Source: a virus
Virus record (IMG/VR): IMGVR_UViG_3300043410_000435
Coordinates: 1 to 29,996 of that record
Strand: one strand, 5' to 3'
Length of the DNA stretch: 29,996 nt
Both the position numbers and the translations under genes were made by a program. The notes beneath the pieces are model-generated. The model did no database searches and was not told the origin of the DNA. It saw only the letters and a list, made by a program, of their open reading frames with translations. Each line of letters begins with the position of its first letter. The stretch's first letter is position 1. Shown piece by piece: positions 5,342-11,656 of the stretch.

Positions 5342-5884
5342 TTAAGATTTCATTATACTGTCTATGACAGTGTATAGGTCTTCAACGGTTCCATAGTTTG
5401 GGATATGCCAGTCAAAACTATGTTCATCTAGAGCAATCTCCGATGGGTGATCATTAACAGGCTGATTAATGGTCTTATTGATACGCCACACCTGTCCACC
5501 ATTAGCCTTGATTGCATCATACTCATTTGGAAAGCGAACGTCTGTGATTACAACATTAGCAATACCATTAGCCTTCTTCATTGCTAGGTCTACCCAGAAA
5601 TTCTGGTCCCACTGGTTACGAGCAACCTCTGTTCCAAGACGCTGAAGGTATTCACGTACCTGCTTTGAGTCTTGCTTTACAAACTCCCAGCCCATCTTGT
5701 CAACTAGCCAGTCCAGCCTCATTCCAGAAAGCTCTGGGATATCTAGAATGACTGGATTAAGAGTGTACAGTGCTTCACGAATTGGGTCAGCAAATGCAAT
5801 GCGAGTAAACCCATAGTGCTCTACAAGGTGCTGGGCTACAGTGTCCTTGCCTGTTTGTGCGTATCCGCTAAGACCAATAATCAT
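5342..5884 (-). CDS. Deoxynucleoside monophosphate kinase
   Basis: A 180-residue P-loop kinase. MIIGLSGYAQTGKDTVAQHL carries the GxxxxGKD nucleotide-binding loop at residues 7-14, typical of phage dNMP kinases (T4 gp1-like) and AAA_33/dephospho-CoA-kinase-like folds. Later motifs include VVITDVRFPNEYD, where the DVR segment contributes to substrate binding. It should phosphorylate dNMPs to dNDPs in the cytoplasm and so works with ThyX, the deaminase and the reductase encoded nearby. It overlaps the 31-residue membrane peptide gene by 4 bases (ATGA), downstream of thyX on the same transcript. Confidence 0.88.
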   Translation of the reverse strand: MIIGLSGYAQTGKDTVAQHLVEHYGFTRIAFADPIREALYTLNPVILDIPELSGMRLDWLVDKMGWEFVKQDSKQVREYLQRLGTEVARNQWDQNFWVDLAMKKANGIANVVITDVRFPNEYDAIKANGGQVWRINKTINQPVNDHPSEIALDEHSFDWHIPNYGTVEDLYTVIDSIMKS

Positions 5885-5976
5885 TTCTTTTTCCTATATC
5901 CGATTAGGTTGAGTGTGGTGTTTACCCAAACTCCAATTAAAACAAGTGCATCAATGTAAATCAGTGGGTTATCCAT
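5881..5976 (-). CDS. 31-aa membrane peptide
   Basis: A 31-residue ORF starting MDNPLIYIDALVLIGVWVNT and ending NLIGYRKKK: one hydrophobic helix with a basic C-terminal tail. It overlaps thyX by 8 bases (ATGGATAA) and the dNMP kinase start by 4 (ATGA), and AAGG lies at a suitable distance. The tight fit on both sides supports a real, coupled gene. It may tether or modulate neighbouring enzymes at the membrane, but that is speculation. Confidence 0.6.
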   Translation of the reverse strand: MDNPLIYIDALVLIGVWVNTTLNLIGYRKKK

Positions 5977-6682
5977 GCAACGCCTTAAACGTCTCTGGGA
6001 ATGCCTCGTGTGCCAAATCCTTTACAGCAAATGCATACTGTTGGATTTCGTACTGTGCATCATGCTCTAGTCGCTGGTCAAGGAATGTTAGGACTCCCTG
6101 TAGCGACACCGTCCAACGCCAACGAACATACATTGCATATGCTGGCAAGAATAGACGTGCTTCTTCTGGAGCAATGCCATCATTCATTGCTTCCTGGTAT
6201 AGACGTACACCCTCGTGGATAACATCCTTTAGTTTGTTTGTGTAGTAGAAACCACTACTAGGATTGATAGGCTCTCCACTACCCTGCTTGCTGTTCTCTG
6301 GCTTACTACGCCATGCTGAAGCACTAGGGACATAGAACTCTTCGTTCTCAGTGATGTATCGACGTGAGCTTTCGTTCCATCCATTCTGATCGTCTACATG
6401 GGAAGATGCTACTGCGTACTTCCACCATTGACGTGCCACAAAGAGTGGGGCATAGACCTCAAACGTGAGTGCTGCGTGACGAAATGGTGACGTGTGACCC
6501 TCACGGATGAGAAATTCAACCAGCTTAACGTCTCTTTCGGTAAACTCGCTAACTTCTTTATCGTAGGATACACGAGCAGCATTAACGACAGATAGGTCGT
6601 CCCCAAGAGTATCAACCAAACGTACATATCCTTTATCCAATACTGTAATAGGTTCTGGTGTTGTTTTAATAAAAGTAGTCAT
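5969..6682 (-). CDS. thyX: FAD-dependent thymidylate synthase ThyX
   Basis: A 237-residue flavin-dependent thymidylate synthase, making dTMP from dUMP with methylene-tetrahydrofolate and NADPH. Family features are DLSVVNAARVSYDKE near the N-terminus, the EGHTSPFRHAALTF segment, VARQWWKYAVASSHVDDQ (the substrate-binding RxW region in its phage variant) and ESSRRY, the end of the ThyX signature. The C-terminal helix EHDAQYEIQQYA is also typical. Its start abuts the GroES-like gene (TAATG). Together with the dNMP kinase and the reductase it makes the phage independent of the host thymidylate route. Confidence 0.93.
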   Translation of the reverse strand: MTTFIKTTPEPITVLDKGYVRLVDTLGDDLSVVNAARVSYDKEVSEFTERDVKLVEFLIREGHTSPFRHAALTFEVYAPLFVARQWWKYAVASSHVDDQNGWNESSRRYITENEEFYVPSASAWRSKPENSKQGSGEPINPSSGFYYTNKLKDVIHEGVRLYQEAMNDGIAPEEARLFLPAYAMYVRWRWTVSLQGVLTFLDQRLEHDAQYEIQQYAFAVKDLAHEAFPETFKALHG

Positions 6683-6969
6683 TATTCCTCAATAATTGCT
6701 AGGATGTCCCTTGAGAAGATAGAAAGATATTCCTCGCCATCATACTCAAGTTTCATAGTTGCCATAGGGTTAAAGGCAATCTTATCCCCCACGGAAACGT
6801 CTGGCTCAAGCTGTGTGCCATTTGGAAGTACACGTCCTGGACCTACTGCAACAACTGTTGCAATCTTTTCAATTTCTGGTTGTGCCTGGATGATCAGTCC
6901 AGAGGAAGAGACCTTTTCAGTCTCTTTGTTTGTCTTAATAATGACACGATCTTCTAGTGCCTTGAGCAT
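6682..6969 (-). CDS. groES: GroES-like co-chaperonin
   Basis: A 95-residue protein of the Cpn10/GroES family: MLKALEDRVIIKTNKETEKV, the mobile-loop region (SSSGLIIQAQPEIEK), AVGPGRVLPNG, then VGDKIAFNPMATMKLEYDGE and YLSIFSRDILAIIEE. The length is typical. It should cap the host GroEL chamber, probably to fold capsid or other phage proteins, as phage co-chaperonins such as T4 gp31 do. It overlaps the small membrane protein upstream and thyX downstream by one base each (TAATG). Confidence 0.93.
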   Translation of the reverse strand: MLKALEDRVIIKTNKETEKVSSSGLIIQAQPEIEKIATVVAVGPGRVLPNGTQLEPDVSVGDKIAFNPMATMKLEYDGEEYLSIFSRDILAIIEE

Positions 6970-7148
6970 TAATACTCATCTTTCTGGTGCTTTACACCGT
7001 GCTTGTCGTCAATATACTTGTGAATCTTGCTAAGAACTCGTGAACGTGAAACAAAGAATCCTACAACAAGGAATACTCCGTTCCAAAAGAATTCTGCCAA
7101 TACGTGGTCAAGTCCGAACATTACTTCAAGTAATTCATTCGTGTGCAT
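6969..7148 (-). CDS. 59-aa small membrane protein
   Basis: A 59-residue protein starting MHTNELLEVMFGLDHVLAEF, with one hydrophobic helix (FFWNGVFLVVGFFVS) and a basic C-terminal tail (RSRVLSKIHKYIDDKHGV). AGGAGAG lies at a good distance before the ATG. It is the first gene of the unit driven by the promoter at 7178-7206, directly before groES. The function is unknown; a single-pass membrane factor with a cytoplasmic tail is the simplest reading. Confidence 0.75.
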   Translation of the reverse strand: MHTNELLEVMFGLDHVLAEFFWNGVFLVVGFFVSRSRVLSKIHKYIDDKHGVKHQKDEY

Positions 7149-7177
7149 GTCTCTCCTATGCTTTATGTTGTACTACA

Positions 7178-7206
7178 ATTATACTTTAGCTACCGCTTTT
7201 TGTCAA
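7178..7206 (-). promoter_or_regulatory. Consensus promoter for groES-thyX unit
   Basis: On the minus strand: TTGACA (7201-7206), a 17-base spacer, TATAAT (7178-7183), all exact. It overlaps the end of the Stealth-like gene. It should transcribe 7148 down to 4076, including the tRNA-like element and two tRNAs. Confidence 0.9.
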
Positions 7207-7864
7207 GCTCTAGTGGGCTTGGATTTGGATATAGTTCCTGAAGTTTTGGTAGCAGTTCATGGAACCATTCATCCTCAGTGGATGCAAAGTCACCCTCAAT
7301 TCTTTGTTTGGATGGTCTGATCTTTACATCATCCATATCAGAGGCAAACTCCTCAAACATGTTTCCATAACCAGACCTCCATAGAGTGTACTTTTCCATC
7401 ACTTCTGCAAGCTTTGACTTCTCCATTGGCATTGGTATATGCAACTCAAAATTAAGAGGGTTCTCAAATCCATTTTCTACCAGCTCGTTCAATGTCTGAT
7501 TAAGTAGTCTAACATATCCCATGCTTTCACGGTTGCGTACCTTTTCCCTAATCAAGTCAACCAGGAAACCGTTAGCCCATGTATCAATGAATTCAATCTT
7601 TTTCATTATGAAGAAGTCGTCATTCATCAGGATAAAGTTTTCATCAATTTCAGGTGTGTATAGTATATACATCATATTCCATCTTGCAATATCTTGTTTG
7701 GCTTCACCTTCAAATGGTGTCACCTCTACGTAATTACCGCCGTACCAGTCTGGCTTACCACCAATTACCCAAATGTTTGCGTTTGGGAAGCTTGCCAAAA
7801 CTGATCTGATTGAGTAACGTAATTCTTCGTTGTCACCAGGACGACAAATGTATGCGAAATCCAC
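7190..7864 (-). CDS. Stealth-type sugar-phosphate transferase
   Basis: A 224-residue protein resembling the Stealth family of hexosyl/sugar-1-phosphate transferases. It begins MDFAYICRPGDNEELRYSIR (conserved region 1 style: opening strand, then an RYSIRS helix). ENFILMNDDFFIMK matches the conserved NDD(F/Y) metal/substrate motif of region 2, and the ending ELHIPMPMEK resembles the region 3 pattern. The enzymes transfer sugar phosphates in surface-polysaccharide synthesis, so this one may alter the host envelope or glycosylate virions. It starts with GTG, preceded by AGGATAG. The promoter for the next unit lies inside its 3' end. Confidence 0.75.
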   Translation of the reverse strand: MDFAYICRPGDNEELRYSIRSVLASFPNANIWVIGGKPDWYGGNYVEVTPFEGEAKQDIARWNMMYILYTPEIDENFILMNDDFFIMKKIEFIDTWANGFLVDLIREKVRNRESMGYVRLLNQTLNELVENGFENPLNFELHIPMPMEKSKLAEVMEKYTLWRSGYGNMFEEFASDMDDVKIRPSKQRIEGDFASTEDEWFHELLPKLQELYPNPSPLELDKKR

Positions 7865-7867
7865 TTG

Positions 7868-8236
7868 CTATCCTAATGATCCGCCAGGTCCACCACTGGA
7901 GATTGCTCCGTCAGAGCCTGTAGCGTCTCCAGAACGCCCTCTACGAGTTCCCTTGGGCTTCTTACCATATTTACTTTGTATGGCACTCCTATAAGAACTC
8001 TTACCACTGTTTGGTCTTTTGATACCTACCCCAGGATATTTGGGGTCAACAGTAAATGATGGAGTTGCACCTGCTACAGCTGATTTCTGGGCATCTGGAA
8101 CATTGGCATATAGTGCCTGTAGGTGGGCATCAGCCTCAGCACGTGTAGCGTGACAGCCTACAACCTCTCCATCTTCTTTTACAACTGGGTATCCACCACA
8201 GCCGTTAGTACCTTTAGCACCAATACGATATGGCAT
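7868..8236 (-). CDS. Hypothetical protein with CGGYPVVK...GCHAT motif
   Basis: A 122-residue protein. Its N-terminal half (NGCGGYPVVKEDGEVVGCHA, then TRAEADAHLQALYANV) is a short Cys-containing motif that also occurs at the ends of phage capsid-associated and protease-type proteins. The C-terminal half is Gly/Ser/Lys-rich and probably disordered (KKPKGTRRGRSGDATGSDG). It may be a virion accessory or a substrate tag; I cannot assign a function. It overlaps dps by one base (TAATG), so both are co-translated. Confidence 0.7.
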   Translation of the reverse strand: MPYRIGAKGTNGCGGYPVVKEDGEVVGCHATRAEADAHLQALYANVPDAQKSAVAGATPSFTVDPKYPGVGIKRPNSGKSSYRSAIQSKYGKKPKGTRRGRSGDATGSDGAISSGGPGGSLG

Positions 8237-8682
8237 TAGTCTGTTTCTACCTCAATGCTAGCCATAACCTGCCAGCACCACTTCTGAGAGGCTGTCTGAC
8301 GGTCTGCGAAGAAGTTGGCAAGACCAAACTCTCCCATGCTGGTAGCAAGAACTCCTGCTTCTTTGAGCTTCATGATGTGAGTTTCTAGTTCACTGCAAAG
8401 ATCAATAAGCATTGGCTGTGGGTCTCCAGTGATTACTGGCTCACCAACAGTTGAGAGATCGAAGAAGTCTGTAAGTCTGTATGGAGCATATGCCTTTAGC
8501 ATACGAAGCCATTCAGCATAGGTGTCTGTAGCACCATCAAAGTCTTCATAGATATCCGAGAAGAACTCGTGAAATTGAGCGAAATCATCGGACTCTACGT
8601 TCCAGTGATATCCGTGTGTCTTGAACTTAAGGGCGATATTGTCTGCCAACAGAGTTCTTAGTTGTGCGAGTAATTGTTCCAT
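8236..8682 (-). CDS. dps: Dps-like ferritin-fold protein
   Basis: A 148-residue protein of the Dps family. KTHGYHWNVESDDFAQFHEF contains the ferroxidase His and the WNV signature, followed by FSDIYEDFDGATDTYAEWLR, where the Asp/Glu ligands lie. The C-terminal helices fit the four-helix bundle. Dps shells oxidise and store iron and protect DNA from peroxide. In a phage it could protect DNA during infection or act structurally. The ATG is 6 bases after an extended -10 (TGATAGAAT), so the transcript may be leaderless. Confidence 0.85.
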   Translation of the reverse strand: MEQLLAQLRTLLADNIALKFKTHGYHWNVESDDFAQFHEFFSDIYEDFDGATDTYAEWLRMLKAYAPYRLTDFFDLSTVGEPVITGDPQPMLIDLCSELETHIMKLKEAGVLATSMGEFGLANFFADRQTASQKWCWQVMASIEVETD

Positions 8683-8688
8683 GTCTCT

Positions 8689-8697
8689 ATTCTATCA
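8689..8697 (-). promoter_or_regulatory. Extended -10 promoter of dps
   Basis: On the minus strand TGA plus TAGAAT (8689-8694) ends 6 bases before the dps ATG. The -35 region is poor and is occupied by the inverted repeat at 8706-8724. Confidence 0.6.
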
Positions 8698-8705
8698 TAT
8701 AAAAG

Positions 8706-8734
8706 GTGAAATGGACAGTTTCACATCATGTCCA
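8706..8734 (-). promoter_or_regulatory. Overlapping inverted repeats upstream of dps
   Basis: GTGAAA (8706-8711) pairs with TTTCAC (8719-8724). TGGACA (8712-8717) pairs with TGTCCA (8729-8734). The two stems share bases, so only one can form in RNA. On the minus strand the first stem is followed by CTTTTATAT, so it may act as a terminator for the upstream gene. In DNA it covers the -35 region of dps and could be an operator. Confidence 0.5.
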
Positions 8735-8788
8735 GGATGTTTTCCCAAGGTAGCGTCCTAGCGGAAAATCTACATTAGTATTATTATA
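8735..8788. other. Short intergenic gap
   Basis: No gene is seen here. An inverted repeat (TAGTAT, 4 bases, ATACTA; 8776-8791) overlaps the stop of the 8789 gene and also contains a TATAAT on the minus strand without a clear -35. Confidence 0.4.
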
Positions 8789-9082
8789 CTACTTCTTTGC
8801 AGTAGGCTTCTTAGCAGTTGTCTTTGCAGCAGTAGTAATCTTCTTTGAGACTTCTTCTGCAGCTACCTCTGCTACCCTGCCGAATGCTGGATCCTTGGTA
8901 TTGAGCCAGCGAATTGCTGTTGGTACAGCAGCAGCCCATACACCATTAAGCACTACTAGCCATCCGCTAGCATCAAGATCAAGTGGTGATGGAACACCCT
9001 TGTCCTGCATCTGTGCTACTACCAGTGCTAGGACTACACCTAGCAGGTTACGAAGGTATGAATTAATCATTGCCTTGTTCAT
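8789..9082 (-). CDS. Membrane protein, holin-like
   Basis: A 97-residue protein with two hydrophobic helices (NLLGVVLALVVAQM and WLVVLNGVWAAAVPTAIRWL), then DPAFGRVAEVAAE and a Lys/Thr/Ala-rich tail (TTAAKTTAKKPTAKK). The size, two-helix layout and basic tail fit a class II holin, and the DPAFGR ending is seen in actinophage membrane proteins of this sort. It overlaps the coiled-coil membrane gene upstream by 4 bases. It is not adjacent to the lysins, so the holin role is only a suggestion. Confidence 0.65.
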   Translation of the reverse strand: MNKAMINSYLRNLLGVVLALVVAQMQDKGVPSPLDLDASGWLVVLNGVWAAAVPTAIRWLNTKDPAFGRVAEVAAEEVSKKITTAAKTTAKKPTAKK

Positions 9083-9453
9083 TTATTTTCTCCTTGTTGT
9101 TCTGGAAGGAAGTTGAATAGTTCTACTAGAGATTCTTCACTAACCTTTCCGAAAGATGCAGACACCTTGACTGCACCTATTGCTTTCTGAACATCCTCAA
9201 TATACTTGAATGCCCAGTCTCTTGACTCTGATAGGAACTTAACGAACCCATCAGTCTGCTCCAGGTTTCTGGATTCCCTTGCATTAATTTCTTTTTCAAG
9301 CTTATCAAGCAAAGCAATCTTATCCAGCTTTAGTTGGACCAACTCTGAGGCAAGGTTTTTATTCTTTACACCAAAAGCAATTACAGAATATGACAATGCC
9401 AAGATTATTGACAATGATACTGCAAAGGCAATCAGCCCAACGATGTCTAGCAT
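9079..9453 (-). CDS. Membrane-anchored coiled-coil protein
   Basis: A 124-residue protein. Residues 4-30 (IVGLIAFAVSLSIILALSYS, then VIAFG) form one N-terminal membrane helix. A charged coiled-coil stretch follows (LVQLKLDKIALLDKLEKEIN), then a soluble C-terminal part. The layout resembles Rz-like spanins or other lysis accessory proteins, and it overlaps the holin-like gene by 4 bases. No lipobox is seen. The function is inferred from context only. Confidence 0.7.
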   Translation of the reverse strand: MLDIVGLIAFAVSLSIILALSYSVIAFGVKNKNLASELVQLKLDKIALLDKLEKEINARESRNLEQTDGFVKFLSESRDWAFKYIEDVQKAIGAVKVSASFGKVSEESLVELFNFLPEQQGENK

Positions 9454-9686
9454 TATTCTCCTAGTGCATCTCGTGAGATTAGTACGATAGCCCCTACGTT
9501 CTCAAGAGCAAGCTTCACACTGTTAATGTATGAAGCAATATCCTGTAACTGTTGCTGGGTCTTTCCCACTAACTTATTTGGATCAATGACAATTGTTAGC
9601 CATTGCTCTGCATCATATAGGTCTACCGAGAAACCATCTGGTGCTGTGATTTGATGAAAGGCTTGTGCCATTTCTTCTGTATACAT
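9453..9686 (-). CDS. Hypothetical protein, 77 aa
   Basis: A 77-residue soluble protein starting MYTEEMAQAFHQITAPDGFS, then WLTIVIDPNKLVGKTQQQLQ and a helix (DIASYINSVKLALENVG) before ALVLISRD-like strands. It shares one base with the next gene's start (TAATG). There are no Cys clusters or membrane helices. The family is not recognised. Confidence 0.75.
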   Translation of the reverse strand: MYTEEMAQAFHQITAPDGFSVDLYDAEQWLTIVIDPNKLVGKTQQQLQDIASYINSVKLALENVGAIVLISRDALGE

Positions 9687-9687
9687 G

Positions 9688-9978
9688 TTATTCCTTATCG
9701 GTTGTTAATGTTTGCCATGTTGTAGCCCAATCTGTCTTGGACTTATGGTTGTTAAATTCTTTAGAGATTTTGCCTTTATCTAGATATACTCCACCCCAGA
9801 CACCGTATTCTTTGCTGGAAACTCCAACAGCAAAACACATTTTCATAACTGGGCAGTCTCTACAGTATTCATCAACTGCTGGTCTTAGTTCTGTATCTTC
9901 TTCATATTTGTCAAAGAAGATGTTAACATCCCAGTCAAGACAGGCTGCATCATCTTTCCATTCATCCTTGCGACCCAT
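9688..9978 (-). CDS. whiB: WhiB-like Fe-S transcription regulator
   Basis: A 96-residue WhiB-like protein. Cys13, Cys39, Cys42 and Cys48 (CRDCPVMKMC) form the four-Cys iron-sulfur site, and EYGVWGGVY is the G(V/I)WGG turn that contacts sigma factor. WhiB proteins are confined to actinobacteria and their phages, which fixes the host phylum. Phage versions (for example WhiBTM4) can repress host whiB2 and block septation or superinfection. I chose the ATG at 9978 (MGRKDEW) because the longer frame overlaps the gene at 9962-10183 and adds nothing family-like. It may act by redirecting host RNA polymerase. Confidence 0.9.
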   Translation of the reverse strand: MGRKDEWKDDAACLDWDVNIFFDKYEEDTELRPAVDEYCRDCPVMKMCFAVGVSSKEYGVWGGVYLDKGKISKEFNNHKSKTDWATTWQTLTTDKE

Positions 9979-10183
9979 TGTATGATGCAAACTTTCTAGG
10001 AATGTTCCAGCCGTTGTCCCACTCGTAACGCTTACGAAGTACCCACTTACCATTCTGGTAAGCACCTTCTGGGGACATCCATGCTGTGTTTGATGGCTTG
10101 GTCTCAATTACAGTCCAGCCATCCCATGACAGAGACTTATTGTTATCTACAATCTTCTCCATCAATTCAAGAGAATCAATCAT
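9962..10183 (-). CDS. Hypothetical protein, 73 aa
   Basis: A 73-residue protein starting MIDSLELMEKIVDNNKSLSW, with a Trp-rich basic middle (NGKWVLRKRYEWDNGWNIPR). It looks like a small all-beta domain. It overlaps the deaminase gene upstream by 8 bases and the whiB start by 17, so the three are coupled. The Trp/Arg character could suit binding of a negatively charged surface, but the function is unknown. Confidence 0.75.
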   Translation of the reverse strand: MIDSLELMEKIVDNNKSLSWDGWTVIETKPSNTAWMSPEGAYQNGKWVLRKRYEWDNGWNIPRKFASYNGSQG

Positions 10184-10547
10184 TATTCTCTCCTTCTGTG
10201 TATATTACTTTTTTGATTTGTGTTTCTTCTATTACTACCTGGCATCGATTGCAAGGTTTGCTGTACTGATCTTCTCCCCGACGATTAACTCGTGCCACAT
10301 ACAGTACAGCTCCTCTTACATTCCATCCAGCATCCCTAACAGCCTCTACCTCAGCATGTACAGAACAATGTGTTTTGATATGCTCAGGAGAAACGAAATA
10401 AGGATTATTTCTGTCTTTGTTAAAGCCAGTTCCGATTACTCGTCCACCCTTAACAATGACTGCTCCATGCCGTTGCCTAGAACTTGACTTAGTTGCCAAG
10501 TACCTTGCAACAGACAGGAAAGACTTTTCGCTGTTGCTTAGAACCAT
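10176..10547 (-). CDS. dCMP/cytidine deaminase-like enzyme
   Basis: A 123-residue zinc-dependent deaminase. CSVHAEVEAVRDA supplies the catalytic HAE motif and KPCNRCQVVIEE the PCxxC zinc ligands. RQRHGAVIVKGGRVIGTGFN is the usual substrate-side strand. The fold matches the dCMP deaminase/CDA superfamily; with ThyX in the same genome, dCMP to dUMP conversion is the likely role, but tRNA or other base deamination cannot be excluded. It overlaps neighbouring genes by 1 and 8 bases. Confidence 0.85.
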   Translation of the reverse strand: MVLSNSEKSFLSVARYLATKSSSRQRHGAVIVKGGRVIGTGFNKDRNNPYFVSPEHIKTHCSVHAEVEAVRDAGWNVRGAVLYVARVNRRGEDQYSKPCNRCQVVIEETQIKKVIYTEGENND

Positions 10548-10900
10548 TAGTAACGGTATACTCCTACCTCAATGTCCTTAGCATCAGCCATGGTCACAAC
10601 TTCTGGAATTGTTTCCTTTGGCTTGCTGAAGTACAAAAGATAGTTTATACTATTAAGATTGTGCTCTATCCAGCTAGGAGGAACCTTAACAATCTTTGCC
10701 TTGATTCCATAAGCCTTCAAACTACGTTCATTAACATTCATAAATTCATGAACAAACTCATTAATGTTTTTTGGTCCTGCAGAGAAGATTGTAAAATCTT
10801 TGTCTTCTGTGTCTGCAATCTCACGTAGTGCTGTTCCGATTCCACGTAAGAAAACCTGGTAGTCATCGAAGCTTTTGCTTCCATATGTTGCAACTATCAT
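10547..10900 (-). CDS. SLOG/YspA-like nucleotide-binding protein
   Basis: A 117-residue protein starting MIVATYGSKSFDDYQVFLRG: a beta strand, then a GS(R/K)-F-D motif and helix as in the YspA/SLOG superfamily (Rossmann-like, related to DprA and LOG proteins). FTIFSAGPKNINEFVHEF fits the second strand and Gly-rich turn, and VKVPPSWIEHN resembles the terminal P-x-W motif. SLOG proteins bind nucleotides or modified nucleotides, often in phage-host conflict. The match is by pattern only. Confidence 0.6.
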   Translation of the reverse strand: MIVATYGSKSFDDYQVFLRGIGTALREIADTEDKDFTIFSAGPKNINEFVHEFMNVNERSLKAYGIKAKIVKVPPSWIEHNLNSINYLLYFSKPKETIPEVVTMADAKDIEVGVYRY

Positions 10901-11316
10901 TATAGTCCTTCCGTTAGTTTCTCAACAATAAAAATTGTCTTGTTCAATTCTACCTCATTCATGGTCATTGTGTCAACCCTTTTTGCAGATTCTTCATTAA
11001 ATCCACCATCAGTTATTTCTGCGGAATGCAAAATACTCATACCATCTATAGTACGAATAAACCATGCATAGCCATCCATGTACAAAACTCTAGTACTATT
11101 ACTATCGAAGTGTTTTGTGGCTTGAGTCTTTACCCTGACTGGAAAAGAAGGTTCAAAGTATGATGCTGGGTACAGATCTTTTGTCATTTCATACGTACTT
11201 GATTGTGAAAACCTAAGACTACCTATCTTTTTATTGATAGATTTATTTTTAGACACAAGTCTATTCATGAAATAAACAGATGCCAGGGTCATTATTGATC
11301 CAATAAAATACTCCAT
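10900..11316 (-). CDS. Membrane-anchored hypothetical protein
   Basis: A 138-residue protein with one N-terminal hydrophobic helix (MEYFIGSIMTLASVYFMNRL) followed by a basic stretch (VSKNKSINKK), which predicts a cytoplasmic soluble domain. The rest looks like a beta-rich domain (TRVLYMDGYAWFIRTIDGMS). The ribosome-binding site GAAGGA precedes the ATG, and a TATAAT at 11334-11339 may be its own -10. No family is recognised. Confidence 0.7.
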   Translation of the reverse strand: MEYFIGSIMTLASVYFMNRLVSKNKSINKKIGSLRFSQSSTYEMTKDLYPASYFEPSFPVRVKTQATKHFDSNSTRVLYMDGYAWFIRTIDGMSILHSAEITDGGFNEESAKRVDTMTMNEVELNKTIFIVEKLTEGL

Positions 11317-11333
11317 AGAACATCCTTCAATTA

Positions 11334-11339
11334 ATTATA
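11334..11339 (-). promoter_or_regulatory. Possible -10 element
   Basis: TATAAT (minus strand) in the short gap before the 11316 start, preceded directly by TG but without a convincing -35. It would give a short leader containing GAAGGA. Confidence 0.35.
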
Positions 11340-11346
11340 CATCTGT

Positions 11347-11589
11347 TTAATAGTCGTCACCTTTTGACCTAGTCTCAACAAGACGTTCTCGTTCATCGAT
11401 AATTTCATAAAAACTTTTCTCAAACTTTGGACCTGCACCAAGCTTTAGGTGTCGCTCATAGTGATGTCCACAAAAATCTAAAAATCCTCCAATGCCAAGC
11501 AGTCTTACATATGCCTGTGCATAGCACATTGGTTCATCGCATCGATCTACTGCTAGTAGTACCCATTGCTTTTCTTCTGTCTCTGTCAT
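11347..11589 (-). CDS. DUF7455-like zinc-binding protein
   Basis: An 80-residue protein. DRCDEPMCYAQAYVR and FLDFCGHHYERHL match the pattern DRC..C.A.AYVR...G.L.FCGHH of the actinobacterial DUF7455 family. The Cys and His residues probably bind one zinc. The role is unknown; small proteins of this type may be transcription or ribosome accessory factors. The ATG is exactly 6 bases after TATAAT (11596-11601), so the mRNA is probably leaderless; no Shine-Dalgarno sequence is present. Confidence 0.8.
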   Translation of the reverse strand: MTETEEKQWVLLAVDRCDEPMCYAQAYVRLLGIGGFLDFCGHHYERHLKLGAGPKFEKSFYEIIDERERLVETRSKGDDY

Positions 11590-11595
11590 ATACCT

Positions 11596-11624
11596 ATTAT
11601 ATCTTATATGTCCTGATAAATCAA
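11596..11624 (-). promoter_or_regulatory. Leaderless promoter fused to terminator
   Basis: On the minus strand: TTGATT (11619-11624), a 17-base spacer, TATAAT (11596-11601), then 6 bases to the ATG at 11589. The -35 hexamer is made from the T-rich tail of the terminator at 11625-11650. Confidence 0.85.
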
Positions 11625-11650
11625 GTATGCCCCCAAAAATGGGGGCATAC
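11625..11650 (-). terminator. Strong intrinsic terminator after M15 lysin
   Basis: GTATGCCCCC (11625-11634) and GGGGGCATAC (11641-11650) form a perfect 10-bp stem with a 6-base loop. On the minus strand the stem is followed by TTGATTTAT. It ends the lysin transcript. The stem is symmetric, so it could also stop plus-strand RNA (CTTTTATT follows). Confidence 0.9.
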
Positions 11651-11656
11651 CTTTTA

